64,000 nt of DNA, taken from positions 11,637,926 to 11,701,925 of the forward strand of contig NC_134984.1 in the NCBI RefSeq assembly GCF_050947335.1, read 5' to 3'. The position numbers and the translations under genes were made by a program. Below the pieces are notes generated by a model. It worked only from the letters and a program-made list of their open reading frames with translations, searched no databases and was not told where the DNA came from. The first letter of the stretch is position 1, and each line of letters begins with the position of its first letter. This document shows positions 24,161-36,409 of this stretch, in pieces. This DNA comes from Megachile rotundata (taxonomy: Eukaryota > Arthropoda > Insecta > Hymenoptera > Megachilidae).

Positions 24161-25220
24161 CAAAAATTCCTCTCCGTTTTGTTCAAAAGCATACACCTAG
24201 TCTTTTTTAAACAAATTGTAGAAAACGATGACAAAGGCAAGAACAAGGACAAAAGTTCGCGAGCAAAATACTTATTCGTCGGGAAACACGCAGAAGGAAA
24301 ATGACATGGTACATTTTTCTCCGTATTCTGTTGCGCTTTCAACAGATACATTTCTTATCTTTATCCCGGTTTTATCTTCACAAACGATATAACTGGAACG
24401 CTACTCCCTCGTGGGCGAAATTTTAAACGAATCAAGACTGGAAAAATTGGAAAGGAAGTTGAATGGGATGCAATTTATAGAAATCAGCAATTGCTATAGA
24501 ACCAATAACATCGTCCAGATTTATCTTGGGAACCGGTAAATTTAGATTTCCTTCCATTCTTACACTTTTTGTCGATAAATGCCGTTTCTCGTTTAACTCG
24601 AGTGCAAAATTTTACACTTATTTTGAGTGTTAAATGGTCGCAAAATGTGTGATTTGCAATTTTGTTGATTTGTTATAAGATTGTTGCATTATTTGGAAAT
24701 TAGTTGAAAATTTGTAAAGTCGGAAGTTTTGGAATTTTGAAATTTTGAAACTTAAAAGTATTTAGATTTTACTATTTTTGGGCACTGTAATTGAGGAAAT
24801 TTGGAACTTTGGAATTCTTTGTATAAATATAATATTTTGAGATTTCTTTAATTTACAACAGTGTGACTTTAAGGTTTCAGGTCTTTTGAATTTCTGGACA
24901 ATAAAATGGAACACTGAAATTCATGGAGTTTGAAATCCTCGAACTTTGAAACTTTGGATTCTAAGAAATTTAGAACGTCCAAATATGTTTTACTTCGAAA
25001 CTTCAAAAGTTTAATCCTTGAGGATTTCGAGTCTTCAATAATTCGGGAGACTTTAGACTGTGAAGCGGAACTGCGAAATTGAAGAAATTTCAAAGTTATA
25101 GTGATAGTCGAATTTATTAATTACTTGATTAATCTTTACACAAGAACTTTACACATGAACCGCATTCACATGACTGCACGTCCGACGATGCTCGACAGAA
25201 CACGCTGAATCTTCCTCACA
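24161..25220. other. Unique AT-rich sequence, no gene recognised
   Basis: Contains dispersed GGAATTTTGAAATTTTGAAA-like degenerate repeats at 24710-25090. No exon, RNA gene or mobile-element end recognised. Confidence 0.4.
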
Positions 25221-25222
25221 TA

Positions 25223-26158
25223 CACAGTATGTCGGCAAAGTAACGGAACCTTGTAAATTTAAGGAAAACTAGCGCCATCTATTAAAATAATATGTTATTT
25301 GAAAACAGTATACCTCCCTTACAAAACACAACAATTATTATTGGATTCGAGCAACGAATTGTAAACTTATAGCGTTTAATGCGACAGAACCTTTCGTCAC
25401 CGTGTCACAAAATCACGGGCAAGCACACAAATTGCTCGCGTTGAATATTGCGAGGATCTTATCAAAACAACCAGACGAAACTGTACATTCCTGGAATCAA
25501 TTGTAACTAGTGATGAGACTTAGTACTTCAAGTATGAACCTCAAACAAAGCGCTAAAGTGCTACGTGGAAATCTCCAGGCTTTCCAAAATCAAAAAATTG
25601 CGATTCCAGAAGTCCCGAGAGAAGACAATGTTAATTTTTTTTTACGATTTTAAAAGAATTATAAAGGATTCTAAAGGAATTATACTTCGGGAATTCGTTC
25701 CACAGGGACAAAATGTTAATGGCGAATATTACCTGGGTGTTATGGAACATTTGTGGAGGAGGATCGTTCGTGTGAGGCCCGAATATCGAGCGCCGGGAAG
25801 TTATTTTCTGTTGCATGATGCACTATCACAGAACTGTTGCTGTTCGTGAATTTTTGGCGAAAAACAAGTCTGTGTGCTCCAACGTCCTCCAAATTCGCCT
25901 GACTCTCCGTGTGATTACTTCCTTTTTCCAAAACTGAAATTAGCTATAAAAGGAACGTTTTATGACACTGTTGTACAAATCCAAGCAGCTGTGACTAACG
26001 TGTTTGATTCCGCAAAACGACATAAAATCTATGTTAACGTTATGTGAGCGTGCCCAGCGGAATATTAATGCGGAATTGACGTATTTTGAATAAAAATATT
26101 AATTTTGGGAAAATAACTAATTCTTTTCTTTTTATTTAAAAAGTTCCGATGTACTGTG
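25223..26158 (+). pseudogene. Decayed mariner-type element with transposase relic
   Basis: Ends CACAGTATGTCGGCAAAG (25223) and, inverted, CACAGTACATCGGAAC (ending 26158), with TA flanks at 25221 and 26159. The interior holds plus-strand relics of a D,D34D transposase: VTSDE near 25503 (first Asp), LLHD near 25808 (second Asp) and PNSPDSPCDYFLFPK near 25890 (third Asp), plus REFVPQGQ and VNGEYYLGV between. Reading frame is broken by an in-frame stop just after the first motif and a small deletion after the second Asp motif. A duplicated AAAGGATTCTAAAGGAAT stretch adds to the damage. At 936 bp it is shorter than the usual roughly 1.3 kb, so the N-terminal DNA-binding region is largely deleted. 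Inactive. Confidence 0.92.
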
Positions 26159-26159
26159 T

Positions 26160-28025
26160 ACAGTCTGTTTCACAATGTCTCATCTAATACGCAATAGCCC
26201 TCCAATTCTCTTAGTATCATTTTTGTCACTGAGAAGTTCAAGTCATATATGGGTGACGCTTAAGCTTCTATACTGATCTAACATGAGTAGATCAGTGAGA
26301 AAATATTCGCATTAATCACATGGGTCTATGGAAAATAATTTTAACAAGGTATTGTAAAAATATTTGGTAAGATTTATTAAAAATGAAAACACTACTGGAT
26401 GCAATTTTCAATTGCTTCAGCATAGCAGTCAATGTGTTAAGCAAGTATTAGTACTTTCGACCTATACAACCTTTTTACAGAATTACTTGCAGATACCTCG
26501 TCCACGCTCTTATAAAACAGACTTTTCAGAATTCTGTAAGATCACAAATATTTCAGCCCATACAATATTAGATACAGTTACCGCGTACAGAATGTATAGA
26601 CCATTCACGAACGCAGATAGTAGCATAAATAATCCTGCCAAGAGGTGCAAACCAGTAAAACAGAAGAAACAGGAAAGAAGCGAGGAGAAAAAAAGAGGCG
26701 GCAGTACACGTTATCGGATAAAATTCTCGTTTGTTCACGTTTAACCGTTCTCTCGTTGGATACACCTTTCAAGGTGCAAGACAGAATATTTTTCTTCGTA
26801 TTCTACGCTTCCTGGTGAGCACACCCCTTATCTTTATCCCGTATTTACGTTCATAGACGACGTTTTTCAATCGCCATCTTCTTCTTCGCTCCTCTCCGTC
26901 AACCTCCCGCGAGACGGCGAAATTAAAATAAAAAGTGAATTAAGCGAAACTCGTGAACAATGCTGGTCTACGAGCGTGAAGAGTCATTTGAATCCTTTAA
27001 AAGAAAAGTTTTCAATGGGTTGTATGAAGGAGGTTAAAACTCGCATTTCTATCGCGACGATTCTAACCTAATTCTTTCGACTGCGTTTCATTACGACGTT
27101 TATAAAGACTGCTGTTTCGCTCAGTTATTTTGTAGTTACTCTTTGGAAGTATTGTATCTACCATAAATCGAAACACAATTTTTTTGTCGTTCTCGCCCTC
27201 TGAAAAGACGGTGTACGCTGTAAAGAAATACAAAGTTTGACTTCAATATATTTTATTTAAAAAGTCACTCGAGCAATTTGGAAGTTCTCTAAATAAAATT
27301 AATAATGAAATGTTTTTATTTTTTCATTTATAACTCTGCAAAATTTAAAAAGAATTTAAAAACTGCGAATTTAAAAAGTGTCCAAATTATAAAAATGTTG
27401 CTTTTCCCAAATAAATGGAAACTTCAAAAACAAATGTAACAAAAGAAAAGAAAAATGTTTAAATTGAATGTAGCAGAAAATAGCGCCATTTACAACAATT
27501 ACAAGCTTATGGTCTCGAAAAATAGCCACATTCGGGTCACTAAAATTTCGAATCGGGGTTCTACAACGTCCAAATGCTAGGAAAGCGAGTAAGGGGAATG
27601 AGAGAATCGTCATATACACACATAACGATCTATCTTTCCATTTAACGGTCAGTTTGAGCATCGTTAGTTACCATCATGCTGACTGCATAGCTTCATTCGT
27701 AGTCTCGTTTTAACCATTGGACCAGGAGGTCTTGAACGAGGAAACTCAAGAGTGAAACGAAATCGCAACGATTTATAACGTCGTCGCGTTATCTCGCACG
27801 GTCCAGCTCGCTCACGAGTGGCTCAGCGGCGATATAACGCTCGTCTTTCCGCATCCGGGATACCAACCACGCGGAAACGATTTCATTTGCTCGCATATTC
27901 TGCATCTATCTGGAATATAATCATGAACCAAATTGCAAATTTTTTAGTGTGTATTGAGAAATTTATGGTCGGACAATTTGTTGTGGTGGGTTCGGTCGGG
28001 ATGTATGCGAGATAGGGGAAGTAGA
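26160..28025. other. Unique sequence, no gene recognised
   Basis: 26500-27150 and 27640-27960 are GC-balanced, with short open frames that match no known family. No splice-flanked exon was convincing. Confidence 0.4.
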
Positions 28026-28029
28026 GAAT

Positions 28030-28740
28030 TTGGGGACTAGGGAATTTGAGGATTTGGGGATTTGGGGATTTGGGGATTTTTAGGGATTTTAGGATTCGAG
28101 GATTTGGGGATTTGGGGATTTGGGGATTTGGGGATTTGGGGATTTGGGGATTTGGGGATTTGGAGATTTGGGGATTTGGGGATTTGGGGATTTGGGGAAT
28201 TGGGGATTTGGGGATTTGGTGATTTAAGGATTTGGGGATTTGGGGATTTGGGGATTTTGGAATTTGGGGATTTGGAGATTAGGGGATTTGGGGATTTGGG
28301 GATTTGGGGATTTGGGGATTTGGGGATTTCGGAGTTTAGGAGTTTGAAAGTATGGGAATTTAGGGATTTGGGAATTTGGAAATTTTGGGATTTGGGGATT
28401 TTGGGGATTTGGGAATTTCGGAATTTAGGAATTTGGGATTTTGGGAATTTGAAAATATAGGAATTTAGGGATTTGGCGATGTGGGGATTTCGGGATTTCG
28501 GGATTTGGGAATTAGGGGATTTGGGGATTTGGGGATTTGGGGATTTGTGGATTTGAGGATTTGGGAGTTTGGAATTATGAGAATTTAGGGATTTGAGAAT
28601 TTGGGAATTTAGGGGTTTGGAATTATGGGATTTTAGGGATTTGGGGATTTATGGATTTGGTGATCTAGGAATTTGAAAATATGGAAATTTAGAAATTTGG
28701 CGATTTGGGGATTCGGAGATTTGGGAATTTGGGAAATTGG
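28030..28740 (+). repeat. G-rich 8-bp minisatellite (GGGGATTT)n
   Basis: Dense tandem GGGGATTT units on the plus strand, nearly pure from about 28050 to 28330, then interrupted by GGGAATTT variants and re-purified near 28500-28560. The 132-residue open frame (GIWGFGDL repeats) is an artefact of the 24-bp reading period. Regularly spaced G4 runs make the strand G-quadruplex prone. Confidence 0.95.
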
Positions 28741-29230
28741 AAAATTAGGTAATTGGGAAATTTAGAAATTCAGAAGTTTGGAAACTAGAAAAATAGGAAA
28801 TTAGGAAATTAGGAAATTGGGAAATTAGGAAATTAGGGAATTAGGAAATTAGAAACTAGGAAATTGGGAAATTGGGAAATTGGGAAATTAGGAAACTGGG
28901 AAACTGAGAAACTGGGAATTTGGGAAATTTGTAAATTTAGAAATTCAGAATCTGGAAATTTGAAAATTAGAAAAATAGGAAAATAGAAAATTGAGAAATT
29001 AGAAACTTGGCTATTGAGAAATTAGGAAATTGGGAATTTGGGAAATTGGGAAATTGCAAGATTGGAAAATTGGGAAATTGGGAAATTGCAAGACTGGAAA
29101 ATTGGAAATTTGGGAAATTGGGAAATTTGGGAAATTGCAAAATTGGAAAATTGGGAAATTAGAAAAACAGAAAATTAGGAAATTAGGAAATTGAGAAATT
29201 AGTAAATTGGAGAATATAAAAATTTGATAA
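28740..29230 (+). repeat. 8-bp minisatellite (GGGAAATT)n
   Basis: Continuation of the previous array with a different homogenised unit: GGGAAATT and AGGAAATT, including variants GCAAGATT and GCAAAATT near 29055-29140. The change from a GGGGATTT to a GGGAAATT unit at about 28740 is abrupt, as if two arrays were juxtaposed or independently amplified. Confidence 0.93.
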
Positions 29231-30377
29231 TTTTTTAGTTTAAGCATTTAGAAACCCAATAAAAAATCTAGAATCCTAAACTCGAATTTCCAATATATTT
29301 CCCTTTCAAAACTAAAAGATCAACCAATTCAGAATCTCCATCCCCAGCCAACAACTAACCACCCTATTCAAAAATCTCCCCAAAAACAAAAACTGCAGAA
29401 ACGCTAAAACCTCTCGGCACATCACAGATTTCGCACTCGTACCTCGAACATCGTTCGAAAAGAAAATCGTGATTACTTCGGCCGCTCGTTCAATCCCCAT
29501 GAATTTACTCCGTTCCTCCCACAGTATTTTCCACCCCCTGCATATTATATCACCGACAGTGTCATCGTTCGGTCATTTATTTGAGCCGCGGACAGAGGCG
29601 AAGGCGAAATATTGCGTGGAATATTGGGTCGCCGTTCATCACTTATCGACCTATCTGGTGCGTGTAAATCTTTTTCACTGTCTGATCGCACAAAAGGGGT
29701 GAAATTCATCGCTTGTCCGCGTGCATTTACGCGTAATCGATCAGTCGTTCGATTAACGAGCTTGCCATTCAAATGGCGGCCTGTCTCGCCGCCTTCTGGA
29801 GGGAAACTTTATTTGGGACTTTGCCGAATGCGATCTCTATTTCTTCTTATTCCGCGAAACGTGCCACGCATCCGACATGCCGGTGCGCGAGTTAAGGCAG
29901 CTTAGAAATAACATAATATTTCATACGCAACGCACGTACCATGTTTCTCTGTTCCCTCGCTATGTTTCTGGTTTTCTGCTTTAGCGAACGCGGCTCGAAC
30001 ATGAGGCAACGTTGAAAATTCATGGCTGATGGTTCGCAAGCGTTAACGAAATTTTTTTTAAGGGGAAATATAAAGCTAATCTAAAGGAATGCTGGCAAAG
30101 TTTAGCAAAATTTAGCGAAAATTTGTTAAGTATGAATGTAGCAAATTTCGAAATTCGAAGATTTTCTAGGTTGAGAATTTGGAGATTTAAGAATTTGAGA
30201 ATTTGAAGTTTTCGAACTTCATTTCTATAGCTGGTAATTTTGAAACTTAGAACTTTTTAAATTACAAACCTTCAAGTTCTAGAATATAAGAATTTTCTAA
30301 TTGAAAATTTGTAAATTCTGGAACGTGAAAATGTATGAATCTCAAAATTTGAGAATTTTTAGAATTAAAGAATTTAA
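29231..30377. other. Unique sequence, no gene recognised
   Basis: 29400-30000 is among the more GC-balanced unique blocks, with overlapping open frames on both strands, none resembling a known family. It may be conserved non-coding sequence. 30140-30370 holds diverged AATTTGAGAATTT-type repeats. Confidence 0.4.
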
Positions 30378-30620
30378 CCCCTTGCCCTACAATTTATTTG
30401 CCAGATGCGTCAGTCAAAACTAACTATTCTTTGCTATAATGTTAAAACAAAGAAAGAAAATTAAAATGTTGTGATTATATTATATTCAGGGATCCTTAAT
30501 AATACAACTTATAGTTGAACTCAAATTTCAAGTTGAGGAGTATTCAAAATTCAAGTAAGATTTGCGTCAGTTGATTTCTAAATACGTCACGGATGAGACT
30601 CGTCACAATACAGCAAGGGG
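30378..30620. mobile_element. TTAA-associated MITE (piggyBac-like), 243 bp
   Basis: Begins CCCCTTGCCCTACAATTT after TTAA (30374-30377) and ends ATACAGCAAGGGG followed by TTCA, a one-base decay of TTAA. The termini pair as CCCCTTGC/GCAAGGGG. Related partial copies lie at 20963-21147 and 35410-35480. No coding capacity. Confidence 0.85.
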
Positions 30621-30719
30621 TTCAGAAAGCAAAAAAACTATAAAATTAAAAAATGGAATACGTAGAAAAGTAGAAAGCAAGACAACGAAGGTAGAAAACC
30701 AGGGTCATAGGAAATAAAC

Positions 30720-31320
30720 AAATTAGAGAATTGGAAAATTGGAAAATTAGAAAATTAGAAAATTGAAAAACTGAGAAATTGGGAAATAGGGAAATTAGAC
30801 AATTGGAAAATTGGAAAATTGAAAAACTGAGAAATTGGGAAATTGGGAAATTAGAAAATTGGGAAATTAGACAATTGGAAAATTGAAAAACTGAGAAATT
30901 GGGAAATTGGAAGATTGAAAAATTGGGAAAATGGGAAATTGAGAAATTGGGAAATTGAGAAATGAGAAAATTGAGAAATTGGGAAAGTAGAAAATTGGAA
31001 AATTGGAAAATTGGAAAATCGAAAAACTGAGAAATTGGGAAATTGGAAGATTGCAAAATTGAGAAATTGGGAAATTGAGAACTTAGGAAATTGGAAAATT
31101 GGAAAATTGGAAAATTGGAAAATTGGAAAATTGGAAAATTGGAAACTTAGAAAATTAGAAAATTAGAAACTTAGAAAATTAGAAAATTAGAAAATTAGAA
31201 AATTAGAAAGTTAGAAAATTGGAAAATTAGACAATTAGAAAATTAGAAAATTAGAAAATTAGAAAGTTAGAAAATTAGAAAGTTAGAAAATTAGAAAATT
31301 AGAAAATTAGAAAATTCAAA
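30720..31320 (+). repeat. 8-bp minisatellite (GGAAAATT then AGAAAATT)
   Basis: 30720-31080 mixes GGAAAATT, GGGAAATT and GAAAAACT units in higher-order groups (AAACTGAGAAATTGGGAAAT recurs). 31085-31145 is nearly pure GGAAAATT and 31150-31315 nearly pure AGAAAATT. The minus-strand 136-residue open frame (FPISQFSNF repeats) is an artefact. Confidence 0.95.
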
Positions 31321-31329
31321 CACTTGAAA

Positions 31330-33375
31330 AAAACTCCTAATGACACCAATGCTTGCAGCACCATAAACTTCTTCAAACACCTCCAAACAATTCCCCAAAC
31401 CAATTTACCAACGACAACCCAATTCATCAATTACAAAATACATAAACTCAGAAGACGAACCATAAAGTACACAATCTCAATTGTCAAATTGAAACAATTT
31501 ATCAAGAATTTATCTATTCAACTTCGCTTTTGTAACATTGTAGTTTATCGATGAAAATGTAGCGATTCGAACTTGCATCTTACATCGTACCAATAAAGTT
31601 TATGGAGGAAGCAAGACATGAAATACGACATCGTTTGCAGAACAGTCTAATTTCCGTTCGTTGTACAATTCGGTGGTAAAGACAACAAGATGTCCGATTC
31701 GCGATGGCGACTTGGCGATTGTACTAGACGAACAGAACGGTCCGAACATAGGGTCCGAAGTTAAATTGGATGAACTCGTATCGAAGCTCGAAAGCGTTTT
31801 GAGGTTGTGACCGATGCTACGAAATCGGCAAACTTTATTAAAATCGTTAACCCTAGTCGTTTGTCTGTCGTATATAGATAAGAGTCGTAAGAAACTTCTG
31901 CCAATTGTGCACGTCCATTTTCCTTAATCGGTAAATATCTTCGATCAATATGTTATATTGCTAACTTAGATCATAAATGGAGGATAGCTTATTGAGTCAA
32001 GATTACAGTAGAAAACTCTGCAAAACTTTGAGATAGAAATACTTAGTTTTTGGAGCAAGATATTTTAGGTATGTGCATTTTATTAGGGAACCATTTATAT
32101 TTTGTTATGTTATTTTATATTTTAGGTTATGTTATATTATTTTAGGTTTATTTTTAATAGGTTAATTTTAGGTTAGGTTATATTATTTGAGGTTTATCAT
32201 TATTTCAGGTTAGGTTATATTATTTTAGGTTTATTATTATTTTAGGTTATGTTATATTAGTTTATATTGTAGATTATGTTAGTTTATATTAAATTGAGTT
32301 ATAATTGTAGTTTTAGGTTAATACTATTTTACATAGTCTTACGTTAATACAATTTTATACACTCTTACCTTAATACAACTTCATAAAATTTTACATTAAT
32401 ACAAATTTACATTTTACAATTTTAATAAATTGTTATGTCATTACAATAATAAAATTTTTATTTTTATTTTATGATAATAAAATTCTACATCATTATAATG
32501 TTAACGCAATAAAATTTTGTTTTATGACAATTTGCAATAATAATATTACTAAATAATGATATTTGCAATGTTAATACATCCTGACTCTTATACATTCATA
32601 TATTAATGCAATTTTGTAAAATTTTACAACAAAATTTGTATTTTAGAGAATATACTCATCATTCATTTACAACGTCACTGTATTAAATTATGCTATAAGA
32701 CTGTTCTTTAAAGTACACTACAAACTCCTATAATTATATCGCCGCCTACATGCATTTTACTGAACCTCAATAATAATGCATAATATATCTCCATAAAATT
32801 TATGATTTTTTCCAACAATCCAATTATTTCCTGTAAGTACAATTTATAAATTCTGAGAGACATGGATTTAAAGATTGAAATCGCATCGAAATACGACTAA
32901 ACCGCAACGCTGACGCTAAAACTGTCCGTAATTTGAAACTGCGATAACTGCAAAGTGAACCGAGCTACTTGTTGGTGAAGTTATTGCAGAAAGAAAAGCG
33001 GAACTGCCGCGAAACTTGTACGAGCGAGGAAACTTGTGTCTCCTGAGTTAGCACGAAACAGAAGCAAAATGATTGTAGTGTCCGCCATCGTAACACCGTA
33101 ATTGTTAATGAACTTTAAATCACGAAACACGACCGGTATTAGCAAAGTAACTTCTCTAACTAATAATTATTAGTACCGCAGTTGCGCCAAGTATAGATCC
33201 AACAATCGTATCGCATAATTGATAGATTACTCAAGACTTCTCTCTTCGGTAATTGACTTGACGATACAGGCAATCGTTGCAGCTGAAATTATTTGACGTT
33301 GCATGTAGCAATGGGATCAGGGACGGATTATGATCTTACAGGGCCACGGGCAAAATTAATATTTTTTTGGGGGAT
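31330..33375. other. Unique sequence with a TTAGGTTATATTA-rich patch
   Basis: 31550-31960 and 32880-33370 are GC-balanced and unrecognised. 32090-32340 contains many TTAGGTTATATTATTT-like words in irregular spacing. 32340-32860 is AT-rich with repeated AATTTTACAAT words. No gene recognised. Confidence 0.45.
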
Positions 33376-33379
33376 GTTT

Positions 33380-34335
33380 GTGGAGAAGTGGGAATTAGGT
33401 GAATTTGGAGATTTGCAGGATTGGGAATTTGGGAATTTCGGAAGGTGGGAAGTGGGGAATTTTGGAAATTTTGGGGTTTGGGAATTTGAGAATTTCGGAA
33501 GGTGGAAAGTGGGGAATTTTGGGAATTTTGGGGTTTGGGAATTTGAGAGCTGGGAGATTTGGAAATTTAGGGAATTGGAGAATATAGGAATTTTGGAGTT
33601 TGAGAATTTGAGAGTTGGGGGTTTTGGAGATTTGGAAATTTGGGAAATTGGAAAATATGAGAATTGGGGGATTTAGAGACTTGGAATTTGGAGAATTTGG
33701 GGAATTTGAGAATATAGGAATTTAGGAGTTTGGGAATTTAAGAGTTGGGGGCTTTGGAGATTTGGAAATTTGGGAAATTGGAAAATTTGAAAATTGTGCG
33801 ATTTAGAGACTTGAAATTTGGGGAATTTGAGAATATAGGAATTTGGGAATTTGAGAGTTGGGGGCTTTGGAGATTTGGAAATTGAGAAATTGGAAAATTT
33901 GAGAATTGGGAGATTTAAAGACTTGGAATTTGGAGAATTCGGGGAATTTGAGAATACAGGAATTTAGGAGTTTGGGAATTTGAGAGTTGGGGGATTTGAA
34001 GATTTGGAAATTGGGGAATTTGGAAAATATGAGAATTGTGGGATTTAGAGACTTGGAATTTGGGGAATTTGAGAATATAGGAATTTGGGAATTTGAGAGT
34101 TGGGGGCTTTGGAGATTTGGAGATTTGGAAATTGGAAACTATGAAAATTGGGGGATTTAAAGACTTAGAAATTGGGGAATTTGAGAATATAGAAATTTTG
34201 AGATTTCAAAATTTGAGAATATTGAAATTGTGAAGTTTGGCGATTTGAGAAGTTGGATATTAAGAAATGAGGAAATTGAAAAATTTTGGGAATTTAAGAA
34301 TTTAGAAATTTGGAAGTGCAAAAATTCTGGAGTTT
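33380..34335 (+). repeat. Minisatellite with a 121-bp higher-order repeat
   Basis: Basic unit GGGAATTT or GGAGATTT. Groups of units are amplified together: GAGAATATAGG (or a close variant) recurs at 33578, 33708, 33829, 33950, 34071 and 34183, giving steps of 130, 121, 121, 121 and 112 bp. Each group contains GAGAGTTGGGGGCTTTGG and GATTTAGAGACTTGGAATTT. Step differences of 9 bp fit gain or loss of one basic unit. Confidence 0.93.
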
Positions 34336-36070
34336 GCATTTTTGGAAATTTGGATATTTAGGTTTATGAAAATTTGAAAAATTTGGAAATTAGGCATTTG
34401 GATATTCAAGAATTTGGTGTTCTAGGAATTGAGAAATTTAGGCAATTCAAAAATGAAAAAATGTAAAAATTTTATAAGTTGAATTTGAGAATTTGGAAAA
34501 TTGCTCATTGAACTATTATAGAATTTATGGACAAAGACTTAAGAATTTCAGAATTTGTGAATTTAAAAATTGTCAAGTTTGGAAATTTGAATAGTTAGGT
34601 TCCTAGGAATATGAGAATATAGTGACTTGGATAATCAAGAATTCACAAGTTTAATTTTTTTCAATTTTGCCATTTTTTGTTGAAAATTTCAGTAACTCTA
34701 GAAATTGCAAATTTTTATATTTGAAAGTTAAGATTTAGAAACTTAATATTGCTCCTCTTTGGGCATTTAAGTCTTACTTAAGACTTAAGAATTTGAAAAT
34801 TTGAAACTTTCGATACAATTACTGCAAACAAGAACTAAAATCTGAAAGTTCCCTTGACATTGTCGTACTATAACATCCCCGAAAAGTAGCGTCATCATCA
34901 CAGGAACATCATGAAATATCAACGAAGCTTGTGCCCCATCAAACGTACCAGTTATTTTTAATAAACCCCAAAATATCAAGCCTAGAATACAACTCTGCCT
35001 ACGTAACAACCCTACCCACAATCCACATGTTTTTCAATAAAATAACGTGTCACGTATCACAGTATATTTGGATAGCAAAGAATCCGACGCTCGAATTTAC
35101 GAAGGGATGCGAGTCCGCCATACTGTTCAGTAATCCAAATCCAGGTATTCTTTTGTCGACGCAGCGGTTTGCACGCCTAAATCTTCAAGTACATCGTACA
35201 CCGTGTCACGAAGCTTTAGGGAGCTTTTACTTCATCGATAACAGGCTTTCCGATAAAATATCTCTTCGCGTTCGACCTCTCGTAAAATGTTATCCGTCTC
35301 GTAAAAGCGCCCTATAAGACTGGTTTCATTCTGACGAAATTTACGCCAATCTCCTCGTTCCAGCCTCGTGTATCGATACTTGATAAACATTTACCAGATT
35401 TCACGTTAACCTTGCGATTTATTTGCCGCATGCGTCAATCATCAATAACCGATATTAAAACAAAGTTGAAATTTCTACTGAAAAATTTTTTAACATTTTC
35501 CTTTGTTGGTCATCAAGCTTCTGCTTTAATTATTCTGAGGGTAAAGTCGATAAAACAAGATCATATTTAATATTTATTAACTTACAATTAATTCTGAATA
35601 CTTGTTCGTAAAATCATATCAATTCGAAAATTTAAATCTGAGAAATATTTACAGAGTTGAAGATGTGAGAAGTTGCGCATGTGCTTCTGAGTAGATCTTA
35701 TCGCGACTCCCTTATTTATTGTCCTGGACGGAATAAATATGGTACACAAAATCTTATTTAAGGTGGTGTGGGAACACATTTGTACGGGAACGTGGAAACG
35801 TAAGGGAACAAGGCTGAAGCGAATGGATCACTTAACTTTGTTTCTTCCATTATTCATTGCGTCGACTGAGAGAACTCACAATATACTAAACGCTTGCGGT
35901 CCTCGACGGAGAATCTCCTTTGAATAACATGGAGACAAATAAAACCCCCGTCGAAAACTATTCCATTCATGCGTTATCGTTCCGTAGATTTTATTTCAGA
36001 TTCTTACGTGTGTGTCATGTTGAAGAGATAACATTGTTCTATTGGACTTACCATTTTAACTTATTGTTAG
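34336..36070. other. Mostly unique sequence, no gene recognised
   Basis: 34340-34800 is a decayed extension of the minisatellite. 34800-35400 is GC-balanced; the minus-strand frame at 34785-35021 reads GAQASLIFHDVPVMMTLLFG but I cannot place it. 35410-35480 is a MITE remnant. 35700-36060 is unrecognised. Confidence 0.4.
35410..35480. mobile_element. Left-end remnant of the TTAA MITE
   Basis: After TTAA at 35406 the sequence CTTGCGATTTATTTGCC, then GCATGCGTCA, aligns with the left end of the MITE at 30378. Similarity continues to ATTAAAACAAAG and is then lost. No right terminus was seen. Confidence 0.65.
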
Positions 36071-36077
36071 AGGTAAT

Positions 36078-36392
36078 GTTGCATAGAAGTCATTTAGAGG
36101 TTATGTATGAAAGTAATTTTGGAGTTACGTATAGAGATAATTTAGAGGTTATGTATGAAAATATTGTAGAGGTTATGTACAGAGATAATTTAGAGGTTAT
36201 GTATGAAAATGTTGTAGAGGTCATGTACAAAGATAATTTAGAGGTTATGTATGAAAATGTTGTAGAGGTCATGTACAGAGATAATTTAGAGGTTATGTAT
36301 GAAAATATTGTAGAGGTTATGTACAGCGATAATTTAGAGATTATGTATAAAAGTAATTTAAAGGTTATGTATAGAGCTAATTTATTTATTTT
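36078..36392. repeat. 24-bp tandem repeat with 48-bp dimer period
   Basis: Thirteen or so units of GATAATTTAGAGGTTATGTATGAA type, alternating between two variants (one containing TTTAGAG, one TTGTAGAG) to give a 48-bp dimer. Both lengths are multiples of three, so both strands are open: plus encodes DNLEVMYENIVEVMYR-like octapeptide repeats, minus a YITSKLSL repeat. The plus-strand frame (35920-36411, 163 residues) has a non-repetitive N-terminus, but no homology or splice support. Most likely satellite DNA; a lineage-specific repeat protein cannot be excluded. Confidence 0.88.
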
Positions 36393-36409
36393 CAACGTTG
36401 AAGTGTTAT

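Noticed and set aside
27800..27870. Possible tRNA-like segment (GTGGCTCAGCGGCGATA)
   Set aside because: The first part resembles a D-arm, but no matching acceptor stem, anticodon loop or GTTCRAATC T-loop follows.
28062..28460. 132-residue Gly/Leu/Phe-rich repeat protein
   Set aside because: Translation of (GGGGATTT)n; all frames of a stop-free 8-bp array are open.
29545..29905. Overlapping frames of about 75 and 97 residues on opposite strands
   Set aside because: Mutually antisense open frames in a GC-balanced patch, no recognisable domain, no splice-site support.
32090..32340. TTAGG words suggesting interstitial telomeric repeats
   Set aside because: TTAGG occurs only within longer TTAGGTTATATTA words at irregular spacing, never as a head-to-tail pentamer run.
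34785..35021. Minus-strand frame containing GAQASLIFHDVPVMMTLLFG
   Set aside because: Looks more protein-like than most frames here, but I could not tie it to any family or find splice sites or transposon ends around it; a protein search would decide.
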